Assembly (NCBI GenBank): GCA_964345925.1
Contig: CAYFSP010000045.1
Coordinates: 1 to 12,318, forward strand
From: Miniphocaeibacter sp964345925
GTDB lineage: Bacteria; Bacillota; Clostridia; Tissierellales; Peptoniphilaceae
DNA length: 12,318 bases
Reading direction: 5' to 3'
This document shows, piece by piece, positions 1-6,612 of the stretch; position 1 is the first letter of the stretch; each line of letters begins with the position of its first letter. The translations under genes and the position numbers were made by a program. The notes below the pieces were generated by a model, which was not told the DNA's origin, made no database searches, and saw nothing but the letters and a program-made list of their open reading frames with translations.

Positions 1-55
1 CCTTATGTTTTTTATTTATGTTATCATAAATGTCTAACATTTGGGGTGCACTTCA
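1..55 (-). mobile_element. Possible terminal fragment of an IS3-family (IS150-like) insertion sequence
   Basis: Read on the minus strand from base 55 inward, the sequence begins TGAAGTGCACCCCAAATGTT and continues AGACA. This resembles from memory the terminal inverted repeats of IS3-family, IS150-group elements, which start with TG and often contain a CCCC...GTTAGACA block. On the plus strand the end would be the CA at 54-55. No transposase coding sequence is visible because the rest of the element would lie to the left of the window. The AAATGT/ACATTT inverted repeat inside it could alternatively be a small hairpin of unrelated origin. The call rests on pattern memory only. Confidence 0.35.
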
Positions 56-96
56 AAGAGAAAGTTCCTTCTTTATTTTTTTACCTGTTTTTAAGA

Positions 97-105
97 TGAT
101 ATAAT
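97..105 (+). promoter_or_regulatory. Extended -10 promoter for the dha operon
   Basis: The sequence TGATATAAT contains a perfect TATAAT (100-105) preceded by the TG of an extended -10 element (97-98). The -35 region is only a T-rich stretch (about 77-84) without a clear TTGACA. Transcription would start near 110-113, leaving a very short leader in which the AGGAGGT ribosome binding site (112-118) is almost at the 5' end. The same nine bases occur ahead of folC at 3840-3848. Confidence 0.5.
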
Positions 106-122
106 GATAGCAGGAGGTAGAT

Positions 123-1112
123 ATGAAAAAAATAATTAATGATCCTGAAAATATTTTAGATGAAATGGTAAATGGTTTAGTTAAAGCCAGTAATAATAAT
201 TTAAGAAGAGTTGAGGGGACAAATGTTGTTGTAAGTTCTGATTCTCCTATTGAAAATAAAGTTGCTCTCGTATCAGGTGGAGGAAGTGGACATGAGCCCT
301 CTCATGCAGGTTTTGTTGGAAAGGGTATGTTAGACGGTGCAGTTTGTGGTTCTGTTTTTACATCTCCAACTCCTGACCAAATATTTGAGGCTATTAAGGA
401 AGTGGATTCTGGTAAAGGTACGCTACTTATTATAAAAAATTACACAGGTGATGTTATGAACTTTGAAATGGCTAAAGATTTAGCTGATATGGAGGGTATT
501 AACGTTGACTATGTAATTGTAAATGATGATGTTGCTGTTGAGGATAGTACATATACAGCAGGTAGAAGAGGTGTTGCTGGAACTGTTTTTGTACATAAGA
601 TAGCAGGAGCAAAAGCATATAAAGGTGGTAGTTTAGAAGAGGTTAAAACTATTGCAAATAGGGTTATAAATAATGTAAGGAGTATGGGAATGGCCATTAG
701 TCCTTGTATAGTACCTGCTATTGGTAAGCCGAACTTTATACTAGCTGACGACGAAATGGAAATTGGTACAGGTATTCACGGTGAGCCTGGCGTTAGTAGG
801 GAAAAGATGAAAACAGCTGACGAAATAACTGATGAACTTTTAAATCATATTTTAAATGATATGGATTATTCCAATTCAGAAGTTGCAGTAATGGTAAATG
901 GAATGGGTTCAACTCCTTTAATGGAATTATATATTGTAAATAATAGAGTTCATGATATATTAAATAAAAAGAATATTAAAATTTATAAAACTTTTGTTGG
1001 TGAATATATGACTTCTTTAGAGATGGCAGGTTTTTCTATTACTCTATTAAAGCTGGATGATGAATTAAAGGAATTGTTGGATTTGGAAACAGATGCACCT
1101 TCGTTTAAATAG
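123..1112 (+). CDS. dhaK: Dihydroxyacetone kinase subunit DhaK
   Basis: DhaK binds dihydroxyacetone (Dha) covalently and presents it for phosphorylation to dihydroxyacetone phosphate by the DhaL-ADP/ATP cofactor; it is cytoplasmic. The 329-residue length is normal for the family. The glycine-rich GGGSGHEPSH block (52-61) holds His57, the GDVMNF segment holds Asp110, and GTGIHGEPG holds His219. These correspond, one residue shifted, to E. coli His56, Asp109 and the substrate-binding His218, so the protein looks catalytically complete. AGGAGGT at 112-118 lies just ahead of the ATG and fixes the start. It is the first gene of the run, 8 bases before dhaL, under an extended -10 promoter. No glycerol dehydrogenase or glycerol facilitator gene is adjacent, so the source of dihydroxyacetone is not shown here. 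Confidence 0.96.
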   Translation: MKKIINDPENILDEMVNGLVKASNNNLRRVEGTNVVVSSDSPIENKVALVSGGGSGHEPSHAGFVGKGMLDGAVCGSVFTSPTPDQIFEAIKEVDSGKGTLLIIKNYTGDVMNFEMAKDLADMEGINVDYVIVNDDVAVEDSTYTAGRRGVAGTVFVHKIAGAKAYKGGSLEEVKTIANRVINNVRSMGMAISPCIVPAIGKPNFILADDEMEIGTGIHGEPGVSREKMKTADEITDELLNHILNDMDYSNSEVAVMVNGMGSTPLMELYIVNNRVHDILNKKNIKIYKTFVGEYMTSLEMAGFSITLLKLDDELKELLDLETDAPSFK

Positions 1113-1120
1113 GAGAGATT

Positions 1121-1747
1121 ATGAATATAGAAAATATTAAAAATATTTTACTGGATATAAATACCGTATTAGATGAAAATAAAAATTACCTTTCAGAACT
1201 TGATGCTGCTATAGGAGATGGAGACCATGGTCATAATATGGCGAAGGGATTTTCTAAAGTTGCTGAAGATTTAAGTATTAATGAATATAATGATTTAGGA
1301 ATATTGTTTAAAAAAGTTGCAATGGTGCTAATATCCAATGTAGGAGGTGCATCAGGTCCTTTGTATGGAACGGCTTTTATGGAGCTGGGTAAAGGGTTTT
1401 CCAATGTATCGGAGATTCATATTTCTGACTTGGGTAAAGTGCTTGAACTTTCCCTTAAGGGTATAAAGTATAGAGGTAAGGCTGAAATTGATGATAAGAC
1501 CATTGTAGACTCTTTAGAGCCTTCATATATTTCAGTTAAAAATGATTTAGAAAATGGGCTCAATAAGGATGTAATATTAAACAATATGATAGAAGCCGCA
1601 AAATCTGGAGTAGATCATACTAAGGAAATTATAGCTAAAAAAGGAAGAGCTAGTTATTTAGGTGAAAGAAGCATTGGCCATATTGATCCAGGCTCAATGT
1701 CCACTTATTTAATATTAAAAACTATTAGGGATTATATTTTCAAATAG
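1121..1747 (+). CDS. dhaL: Dihydroxyacetone kinase ADP-binding subunit DhaL
   Basis: DhaL carries a tightly bound ADP that is rephosphorylated by DhaM and then passes phosphate to dihydroxyacetone held on DhaK. At 208 residues it has the standard length. The magnesium-nucleotide site is visible as LDAAIGDGDHG, giving Asp28, Asp33 and Asp35, equivalent to E. coli Asp30, Asp35 and Asp37. The GGASGPLYG loop (75-83) and the C-terminal KGRASYLGERSIGH-DPG motif (174-191) are both family hallmarks. A GGAGAG ribosome binding site lies five bases before the ATG, in the 8-base gap after dhaK. Together with dhaM this makes the three-subunit, PTS-dependent enzyme rather than the single-chain ATP-dependent kinase. 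Confidence 0.96.
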   Translation: MNIENIKNILLDINTVLDENKNYLSELDAAIGDGDHGHNMAKGFSKVAEDLSINEYNDLGILFKKVAMVLISNVGGASGPLYGTAFMELGKGFSNVSEIHISDLGKVLELSLKGIKYRGKAEIDDKTIVDSLEPSYISVKNDLENGLNKDVILNNMIEAAKSGVDHTKEIIAKKGRASYLGERSIGHIDPGSMSTYLILKTIRDYIFK

Positions 1748-1756
1748 GAGTAGCAT

Positions 1757-2143
1757 ATGATAGGAATTGTTGGAGTTTCTCACAGCAGAAAAATAGCAGA
1801 GGGCTTGTTGGAAATGGCAAAGCAAATGGCAGCTGATGCACCGATATCTATAACTGGGGGAACAAATGACAGTAGGATTGGTACTGATATTAATGAAATA
1901 TTAAATTCTATTAATAAAGTGTATTCAGAAGATGGAGTACTGGTTTTTTATGACTTAGGATCAGCTATGATGAATGCAGAAATGGCATTGGAATTTTTAG
2001 ATGAAGAAAAGAAGAAAAATGTAAAAATTATTGATGCTCCCTTAGTTGAAGGATTGATTTCGGCTTCAATATACTCAAATATAAATATGGATATGGATTT
2101 CATTTTATCTGAAATGGATAAAATATGTATAAATGAGAGGTAG
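1757..2143 (+). CDS. dhaM: PTS-dependent dihydroxyacetone kinase phosphotransferase subunit DhaM (EIIA-man-like)
   Basis: DhaM relays phosphate from the phosphoenolpyruvate phosphotransferase system to DhaL-bound ADP. The 128 residues cover only the EIIA-mannose-like domain. His9 in the GVSHS motif is the expected phospho-accepting histidine, and GGTNDSRIGTD (34-44) and the DLGSA block (66-70) are typical. The HPr and EI-like domains fused to E. coli DhaM are absent, so phosphate must come from the general HPr, as in other Gram-positive DhaM proteins. It starts 9 bases after dhaL behind an AGGAG site and its stop is one base before the next start codon, so the following ABC transporter is probably co-transcribed. 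Confidence 0.94.
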   Translation: MIGIVGVSHSRKIAEGLLEMAKQMAADAPISITGGTNDSRIGTDINEILNSINKVYSEDGVLVFYDLGSAMMNAEMALEFLDEEKKKNVKIIDAPLVEGLISASIYSNINMDMDFILSEMDKICINER

Positions 2144-2144
2144 T

Positions 2145-3023
2145 ATGAATATAATAAATACAGAAAATTTGACTAAAAAATATGGTAGAGCAAGAGGAAT
2201 TGAAAATTTAAATCTGCATATTGAAGAAGGGGATGTATATGGTTTTATAGGACCAAATGGTTCTGGCAAAAGTACAACTATAAGAACTCTCTTAGGTTTA
2301 ATATCCCCTACTAAAGGAAAAGTGGAGATATTTGGGAAAGATATAAAAAAATATAGATATGATAATTTACTAGACATTGGATATATTCCCTCAGAAGTTA
2401 TGTTCTACAAGGGAATGAAGGTTAAAGATATAATAAAGTTATCAGCCGATTTACACGGTGGAAATTTTGAGATGGAAGCGAAAAAATTATGTGAAAGATT
2501 TCAACTTGATATCAATAGAAAAGTTGATGAACTATCCCTTGGAAATAAAAAGAAGGTAAGTATAATTTGTGCATTTCAACATAAACCCAAATTATATATA
2601 ATGGATGAACCTACGTCTGGACTGGATCCTTTAATGCAAAAGGAATTCTTTTCGTTAATAAGGGAGCGAAATAAAGAAGGAGCAACTATTTTTCTGTCAT
2701 CTCATGTTCTTTCAGAAATTCAAAGCCATTGTAATAAAGCTGGAATAATAAGAGAGGGTAAACTCATAAAAGATGATACTGTTGAAAATCTTTCAAAGAC
2801 ACAAGCAAAAAGGATTACATTATTCGGTGTAAATGATATAGAATACATTGATGGAATTGCAGATATCCATAGGGATATTAACAATATAAACTTCCTTTTT
2901 GGCGGAGATATGAATAATTTAATAAATTATTTATCCAAATTGGAAATAAAGGATATAACCATTACAGAACCTTCATTAGATGAAGTATTTATGCATTTTT
3001 ATAGTGAAGGTGGTGAAGTATAA
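2145..3023 (+). CDS. ABC transporter ATP-binding protein (BcrA/NatA-like)
   Basis: This is the nucleotide-binding subunit of an ABC-2 type transporter, working with the permease encoded next. With the start at 2145 it has 292 residues. Walker A is GPNGSGKST (36-44), the signature is LSLGNKKK (from 130, in place of the usual LSGGQ), Walker B is LYIMDEP (150-156) with TSGLDP following, and the switch His is His187. The region after about 210 is the C-terminal extension usual in drug, lantibiotic or Na+ export ATPases. The start at 2145 is preferred over 2133 because GAGAGG at 2135-2140 is correctly placed for it, while nothing suitable precedes 2133. Its gene follows dhaM after one base and overlaps the permease by one base. 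The substrate cannot be told from sequence. Confidence 0.9.
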   Translation: MNIINTENLTKKYGRARGIENLNLHIEEGDVYGFIGPNGSGKSTTIRTLLGLISPTKGKVEIFGKDIKKYRYDNLLDIGYIPSEVMFYKGMKVKDIIKLSADLHGGNFEMEAKKLCERFQLDINRKVDELSLGNKKKVSIICAFQHKPKLYIMDEPTSGLDPLMQKEFFSLIRERNKEGATIFLSSHVLSEIQSHCNKAGIIREGKLIKDDTVENLSKTQAKRITLFGVNDIEYIDGIADIHRDINNINFLFGGDMNNLINYLSKLEIKDITITEPSLDEVFMHFYSEGGEV

Positions 3024-3811
3024 TGACAATACTAAAACACGAATTAAAAAAGTCTTTAATTTCACTAATAGTATGGACAAGTATTTTAAGTGGAATGATA
3101 TTTCTTGTAGTCTTAATATATCCTGAAATGTCTAAGAGTATGGATGAAATGACAAATGTTTTTGAAAATATGGGAAATTTTACAGAAGCATTTGGAATGA
3201 AGGAGTTAAATATTGCAACGGCTATAGGTTATTATGGTATAGAGATAGGAAATATTCTTGGACTAATGGGTGGTTTTTTTGCTGCCTATTTAGGAATCAA
3301 TTCCCTATTAAAAGAGGAAAGGGACAAGACGGCAGAATTTTTATTAAGTCAACCTATTAGTAGAAGTAAAATAATTTTCCAAAAATACTTGGCAATTATA
3401 ATTCAAATTATATTTTTAAATTTAATAATTTTTATAGTGGGAATACTTTCCTTTATATTTATTAAAGAGAAAATTTTATTTAAGGAAATAATATTGCTTC
3501 ACTTTGCATATACGATTTTACAAATTGAAATAGCTTCAATCTGTTTTGGTATATCATCATTTTTTAGAAAAGGTGGAATTGGAGTAGGACTTGGCTTTAC
3601 AGCAATACTATATTTTTTAAATATTGTAAAGAATATAATCGATTCTGCAGATTTTTTAAAATATATTACTCCTTACGGATACGCAGAAGTATCCTATATT
3701 GTCAGTAAGGGAAAAATTGAATGGGAACTACTTGGAATTGGCCTAATATATGGATTGGCGTCTTTAATAATAGGATTTATAAAATATTCTAAAAAGGATA
3801 TTTACATTTAA
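3023..3811 (+). CDS. ABC-2 type transporter permease
   Basis: This is the membrane partner of the preceding ATPase; the stop and start overlap as TAATG. The 262 residues show about six hydrophobic membrane segments, near residues 14-33, 75-95, 120-150, 155-178, 185-202 and 235-255. The arrangement is typical of ABC-2 exporters: a first helix, then an extracellular loop rich in Met and acidic residues, then a cytoplasmic stretch (LLKEERDKTAEFLLSQPISR) before helix three. That KEER-KT-EFLLSQP-SR segment is the coupling element shared by many Firmicute ABC-2 permeases. Family knowledge suggests export of a drug, peptide or ion, but no substrate can be assigned. It is the last gene of the dha run, 112 bases before folC. 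Confidence 0.85.
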   Translation: MTILKHELKKSLISLIVWTSILSGMIFLVVLIYPEMSKSMDEMTNVFENMGNFTEAFGMKELNIATAIGYYGIEIGNILGLMGGFFAAYLGINSLLKEERDKTAEFLLSQPISRSKIIFQKYLAIIIQIIFLNLIIFIVGILSFIFIKEKILFKEIILLHFAYTILQIEIASICFGISSFFRKGGIGVGLGFTAILYFLNIVKNIIDSADFLKYITPYGYAEVSYIVSKGKIEWELLGIGLIYGLASLIIGFIKYSKKDIYI

Positions 3812-3839
3812 ATTAAAACTAATAATTAGGTGCATTCCA

Positions 3840-3848
3840 TGATATAAT
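3840..3848 (+). promoter_or_regulatory. Candidate extended -10 promoter for the folate operon
   Basis: TGATATAAT here is identical to the extended -10 upstream of dhaK. There is no good -35 hexamer. A second TATAAT lies at 3862-3867 and could be an alternative start. A transcript from the first site would begin near 3855 and carry a leader of about 70 bases holding the hairpin at 3879-3903 before folC. Confidence 0.4.
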
Positions 3849-3878
3849 AGTCTTATTAAAATATAATAGAAATAAAAC

Positions 3879-3903
3879 AAAGAGGACTTTTGATGTCCTC
3901 TTT
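3879..3903 (+). promoter_or_regulatory. Hairpin between the ABC permease and folC (leader element or weak terminator)
   Basis: A perfect 9-bp stem, AAAGAGGAC pairing with GTCCTCTTT, closes a 7-base loop. It is followed by AACTTATAAT rather than a run of T, so it is a poor intrinsic terminator. Its position, 10 bases before the AGGGG ribosome binding site of folC, means it would sit in the folC leader if transcription starts at the candidate promoter near 3840. It could end the upstream transcript inefficiently or affect folC translation or mRNA stability. The stem is seen; the role is inferred. Confidence 0.45.
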
Positions 3904-3923
3904 AACTTATAATAGGGGTAGTT

Positions 3924-5426
3924 ATGGATAATAGTAATAGAAGTATAGAATACTATATAGAATCTCTAAAAAAAATAAAAATAGACATTAATATAGAACT
4001 AAATAATGATTATTCTAAAAGTTTAAAAATTATATTAGAAGAGATAAGTAATTTTGATATTGAGAATATTGAAGAGCAAGAAAGAGAATATTTTAATGAT
4101 ATTGTAAATGGAATAAGTGAAGAGTTATTTTTCTATGAAAAGGATAACTGGATAAAACCTGGTATGGATTTAGGTTTGACTAGAATGAAAAAACTTTTAG
4201 AAATACTGGATAATCCACAGGAGAAGTTAAAGGTAATACATGTCGGTGGAACTAATGGAAAAGGTTCTACATGTGCATATATTAACTCCATATTAATAGA
4301 GGGAAATTATAAGACAGGATTATTTACAAGTCCCTCCATTATTTCTGAAAATGAAAGTATAAAAATAAATAATGAATATATAAGTTTTAATAGAATGTAT
4401 AATTTACTTATTTATATAAAGGAAAAATGGATTAATATATTTGGAACAGAGGACTTTATAACCTATTTTGAATGCCTTACAGCTTTATCCATAATGTATT
4501 TTTCTGAAAATGAAGTTGATTTTGCCATATTTGAAGTTGGATTAGGTGGAAGAAATGATGCAACTAATGTATTTCATAAAAAAATTCTTTCCATAATCAC
4601 AAATATTGGAATAGACCATATAGGAGTTTTAGGAAATACATTAGAAGAAATAGCCTTTGAAAAAGGTGGAATAATTCAAGAAGATGACAATGTTATTCTG
4701 TATCCATCACCAGATAATGCACTGAATGTATTAAAGGATATTTCTAAAGAAAAAAATTCTAAATTGGAAATATTGGACATAGGTGATATAAAAAATATTG
4801 AACAGAAAAAATATTACTCTATTTTCTCATATGGTGGAATTGAAAATATAAAAATAAATATGGTAGGTAATTATCAAGTATACAATGCTTCTCTATCGTT
4901 ACTGGCTTTAAATAATTTAATAAATAGAGATATAATAAAAATAGATAAAGAAAAAATAAAAATTGGATTTGAAAAGACCACATGGCCAGGAAGGCTTGAA
5001 TGGATTTCTAAATCACAAAATATTTTATTAGACGGAGCACATAATGAAGATTCTATAAATAATCTAGTAGAATTTTTGCAAAAACAGGATTATGAAAGAT
5101 TAAAAATTTTCATGGGAGTTTTAAAGGACAAGGAACATGAAAAGATATTTAAAAAAATTGCTAGCCTAAATGGAGAGTATTATTTAACAGAAGTTCCATT
5201 TAAGGGTAGAGAGATGAAAGTTGAGGAGATGAAACTGGAGTTACTTCCCTATACGAATAAAATAAAGACATTTAAAGATCCTATAAAGGGAATAAAAAAT
5301 ATTTTAAAGAATAGAGAAGATAACGATTTAATAGTTATAACCGGTTCATTATACTTAATTTCAGAAATAAGAAAAAATATTATAGGAATTAATAACGAAT
5401 TAACTAGAAAAGCAATAGTAAAATGA
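3924..5426 (+). CDS. folC: Folylpolyglutamate synthase / dihydrofolate synthase FolC, with N-terminal extension
   Basis: FolC adds glutamate to dihydropteroate and/or folates using ATP. The core is clear: GTNGKGST P-loop (109-116), TSPSI (135-139), GIDHIGVLGNT with EKGGI (residues 229-250, Lys247 being the likely carbamylated lysine), WPGRLEW (354-360), DGAHN (370-374) and the C-terminal ITGSLYLISEIR (472-483). The protein is 500 residues, against about 430 for ordinary bacterial FolC, and the P-loop sits near residue 110 instead of about 50. The extra charged, helical-looking stretch lies roughly at residues 19-75, before the KPG...LTRMKKLLE segment that normally begins FolC. Internal ATGs at residues 81 and 88 have no ribosome binding site and would cut into the family core, whereas AGGGG precedes the chosen start. 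It is the first gene of the folate operon. Confidence 0.92.
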   Translation: MDNSNRSIEYYIESLKKIKIDINIELNNDYSKSLKIILEEISNFDIENIEEQEREYFNDIVNGISEELFFYEKDNWIKPGMDLGLTRMKKLLEILDNPQEKLKVIHVGGTNGKGSTCAYINSILIEGNYKTGLFTSPSIISENESIKINNEYISFNRMYNLLIYIKEKWINIFGTEDFITYFECLTALSIMYFSENEVDFAIFEVGLGGRNDATNVFHKKILSIITNIGIDHIGVLGNTLEEIAFEKGGIIQEDDNVILYPSPDNALNVLKDISKEKNSKLEILDIGDIKNIEQKKYYSIFSYGGIENIKINMVGNYQVYNASLSLLALNNLINRDIIKIDKEKIKIGFEKTTWPGRLEWISKSQNILLDGAHNEDSINNLVEFLQKQDYERLKIFMGVLKDKEHEKIFKKIASLNGEYYLTEVPFKGREMKVEEMKLELLPYTNKIKTFKDPIKGIKNILKNREDNDLIVITGSLYLISEIRKNIIGINNELTRKAIVK

Positions 5427-5482
5427 TACTTTCTAAGAAGAAATGGTAGAATATAGTTATAGTATTAATATAGGAGGAATTT

Positions 5483-5839
5483 ATGATATTAATTAAGGAA
5501 TTTGAATTTGATGCAGCTCATAATCTTGTACATTACAAAGGAAAATGTGAAAGATTACATGGGCATACTTATAAATTAGTAGTTAAGTTGGAAGGTAGTA
5601 GAGATGGAGAGGATATGGTTTTTGACTATGTTGAGTTAAAACATTTAGTCAATGATAAAATTCTAATAGAATTTGACCATGCTTATATTAATGAATTTAT
5701 TAAACAACCAACAGCTGAAAATATTGCTGAATACATTTGGAATAAATTAGAACCTTTAGTAAAAAGAGATAATTGTAGATTATATGAAATTGAAGTTTGG
5801 GAGACTAAAACATCAGGTTTAGTATATAGAGGAGAATAA
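5483..5839 (+). CDS. COG0720 pterin synthase, probable PTPS-I/III type replacing FolB (QueD/PTPS family)
   Basis: This 118-residue tunnelling-fold protein belongs to the 6-pyruvoyltetrahydropterin synthase/QueD family. Zinc ligands are His13, His26 and His28 (AAH and HGH motifs); Asp65-His66 and the pterin-anchoring Glu107 (WET) are present. The active-site stretch is Cys22-Glu23-Arg-Leu-HGH, the CE-x-x-HGH signature reported for enzymes that make both 6-carboxytetrahydropterin (queuosine route) and 6-hydroxymethyl-dihydropterin (folate route). PTPS-III-type activity would turn FolE2's dihydroneopterin triphosphate directly into the FolK substrate. Its place between folC and folE2, and the absence of folB from the operon, support the folate role. 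AGGAGG at 5472-5477 sets the start; the stop is two bases before folE2. Alternative: a plain QueD. No preQ1-like riboswitch is seen upstream. Confidence 0.88.
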   Translation: MILIKEFEFDAAHNLVHYKGKCERLHGHTYKLVVKLEGSRDGEDMVFDYVELKHLVNDKILIEFDHAYINEFIKQPTAENIAEYIWNKLEPLVKRDNCRLYEIEVWETKTSGLVYRGE

Positions 5840-5841
5840 TT

Positions 5842-6612
5842 ATGAAAGACGTTCAACAACAAGTAGATGAAAGAGATATATATTTAAATGAAGTGGGAAT
5901 AAATAATCTGGTATTTCCAATAGAGATAAAGAATAAGGAAGGAGAATGGCAAAATACAGCAGCTAAAATAAGTTTATCTGTAGATTTGGATCCTTCTCAA
6001 AGAGGAACACATATGTCAAGATTTGTAGACCTTATTCAAGACAATAATAAAATAGATTTAAAACATATAAAAAATATATTAGAACTTATGAAAGAAAGAT
6101 TAGATGCTGAAAAAAGTTTTATAGAATTGGACTTTGAATACTTTATAAAGAAAGAAGCTCCAGTTTCTAAGAAACAGTCCTTTATTAACGTAGGAGTTAT
6201 TTACAAGGCTTGGTTAGGAGAAACTTTCGAATTTGAAATGACTGTGGAAACACCTGCAACAACATTATGTCCATGTTCAAAGGAGATTTCAGAATATAGT
6301 GCTCATAACCAAAGAGCGAATATTGCCATAACGGTAAGATCAAATGAATTCATATGGATAGAAGATCTTGTACAGATTTCTGAGGAGTCAGCTTCATCAC
6401 CAGTATATTCATTATTAAAGAGACCAGACGAAAAATATGTAACTGAATTTGCATATGAAAATCCAAGATTTGTCGAAGACGTATGTAGAGAAGTTAAAAT
6501 ACGTTTGGACGAAAAAAATATTACTAAAAAATATAAAATACTAGTTGAAAGTTACGAGAGTATTCACAATCATAATGCCTTTGCTAAGATTAAAAGCGAG
6601 GAAATGAATTAA
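5842..6612 (+). CDS. folE2: GTP cyclohydrolase IB (FolE2 type)
   Basis: FolE2 converts GTP to 7,8-dihydroneopterin triphosphate, the first committed step of pterin and folate synthesis; it is not homologous in detail to zinc-dependent FolE and can use other metals. The 256-residue length is normal. Family motifs include DPSQRGTHMSRF (50-61), TLCPCSKEIS (141-150) and AHNQR (154-158). Cys143, His155 and Glu197 (in RPDEKYVTEF) fall at the same spacing as Neisseria FolE2 Cys147, His159 and Glu201, so the active site looks intact. It follows the COG0720 gene after two bases and overlaps folP as TAATG, showing translational coupling. In this operon its product would go straight to the COG0720 enzyme. 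Confidence 0.95.
   Translation: MKDVQQQVDERDIYLNEVGINNLVFPIEIKNKEGEWQNTAAKISLSVDLDPSQRGTHMSRFVDLIQDNNKIDLKHIKNILELMKERLDAEKSFIELDFEYFIKKEAPVSKKQSFINVGVIYKAWLGETFEFEMTVETPATTLCPCSKEISEYSAHNQRANIAITVRSNEFIWIEDLVQISEESASSPVYSLLKRPDEKYVTEFAYENPRFVEDVCREVKIRLDEKNITKKYKILVESYESIHNHNAFAKIKSEEMN

Noticed and set aside
52..90. Intrinsic terminator for a gene upstream of the window
   Set aside because: AAAGAGAA...TTCTTT followed by a T-rich tract suggests one, but the stem needs a bulge and is only about six weak pairs, so I do not annotate it.
2133..2144. Earlier ATG at 2133 as start of the first ABC ATPase
   Set aside because: No ribosome binding site precedes it, and the GAGAGG at 2135-2140 is well placed for the ATG at 2145, where family homology begins.
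3812..3923. Tetrahydrofolate riboswitch upstream of folC
   Set aside because: Only one simple 9-bp hairpin is present; the multi-helix aptamer and its conserved bulges are not seen.
5427..5482. preQ1 riboswitch or separate promoter before the COG0720 gene
   Set aside because: The 56-base gap shows only an AT-rich stretch and AGGAGG; no stem with the C-rich loop and A-rich tail expected of a preQ1 aptamer is visible.
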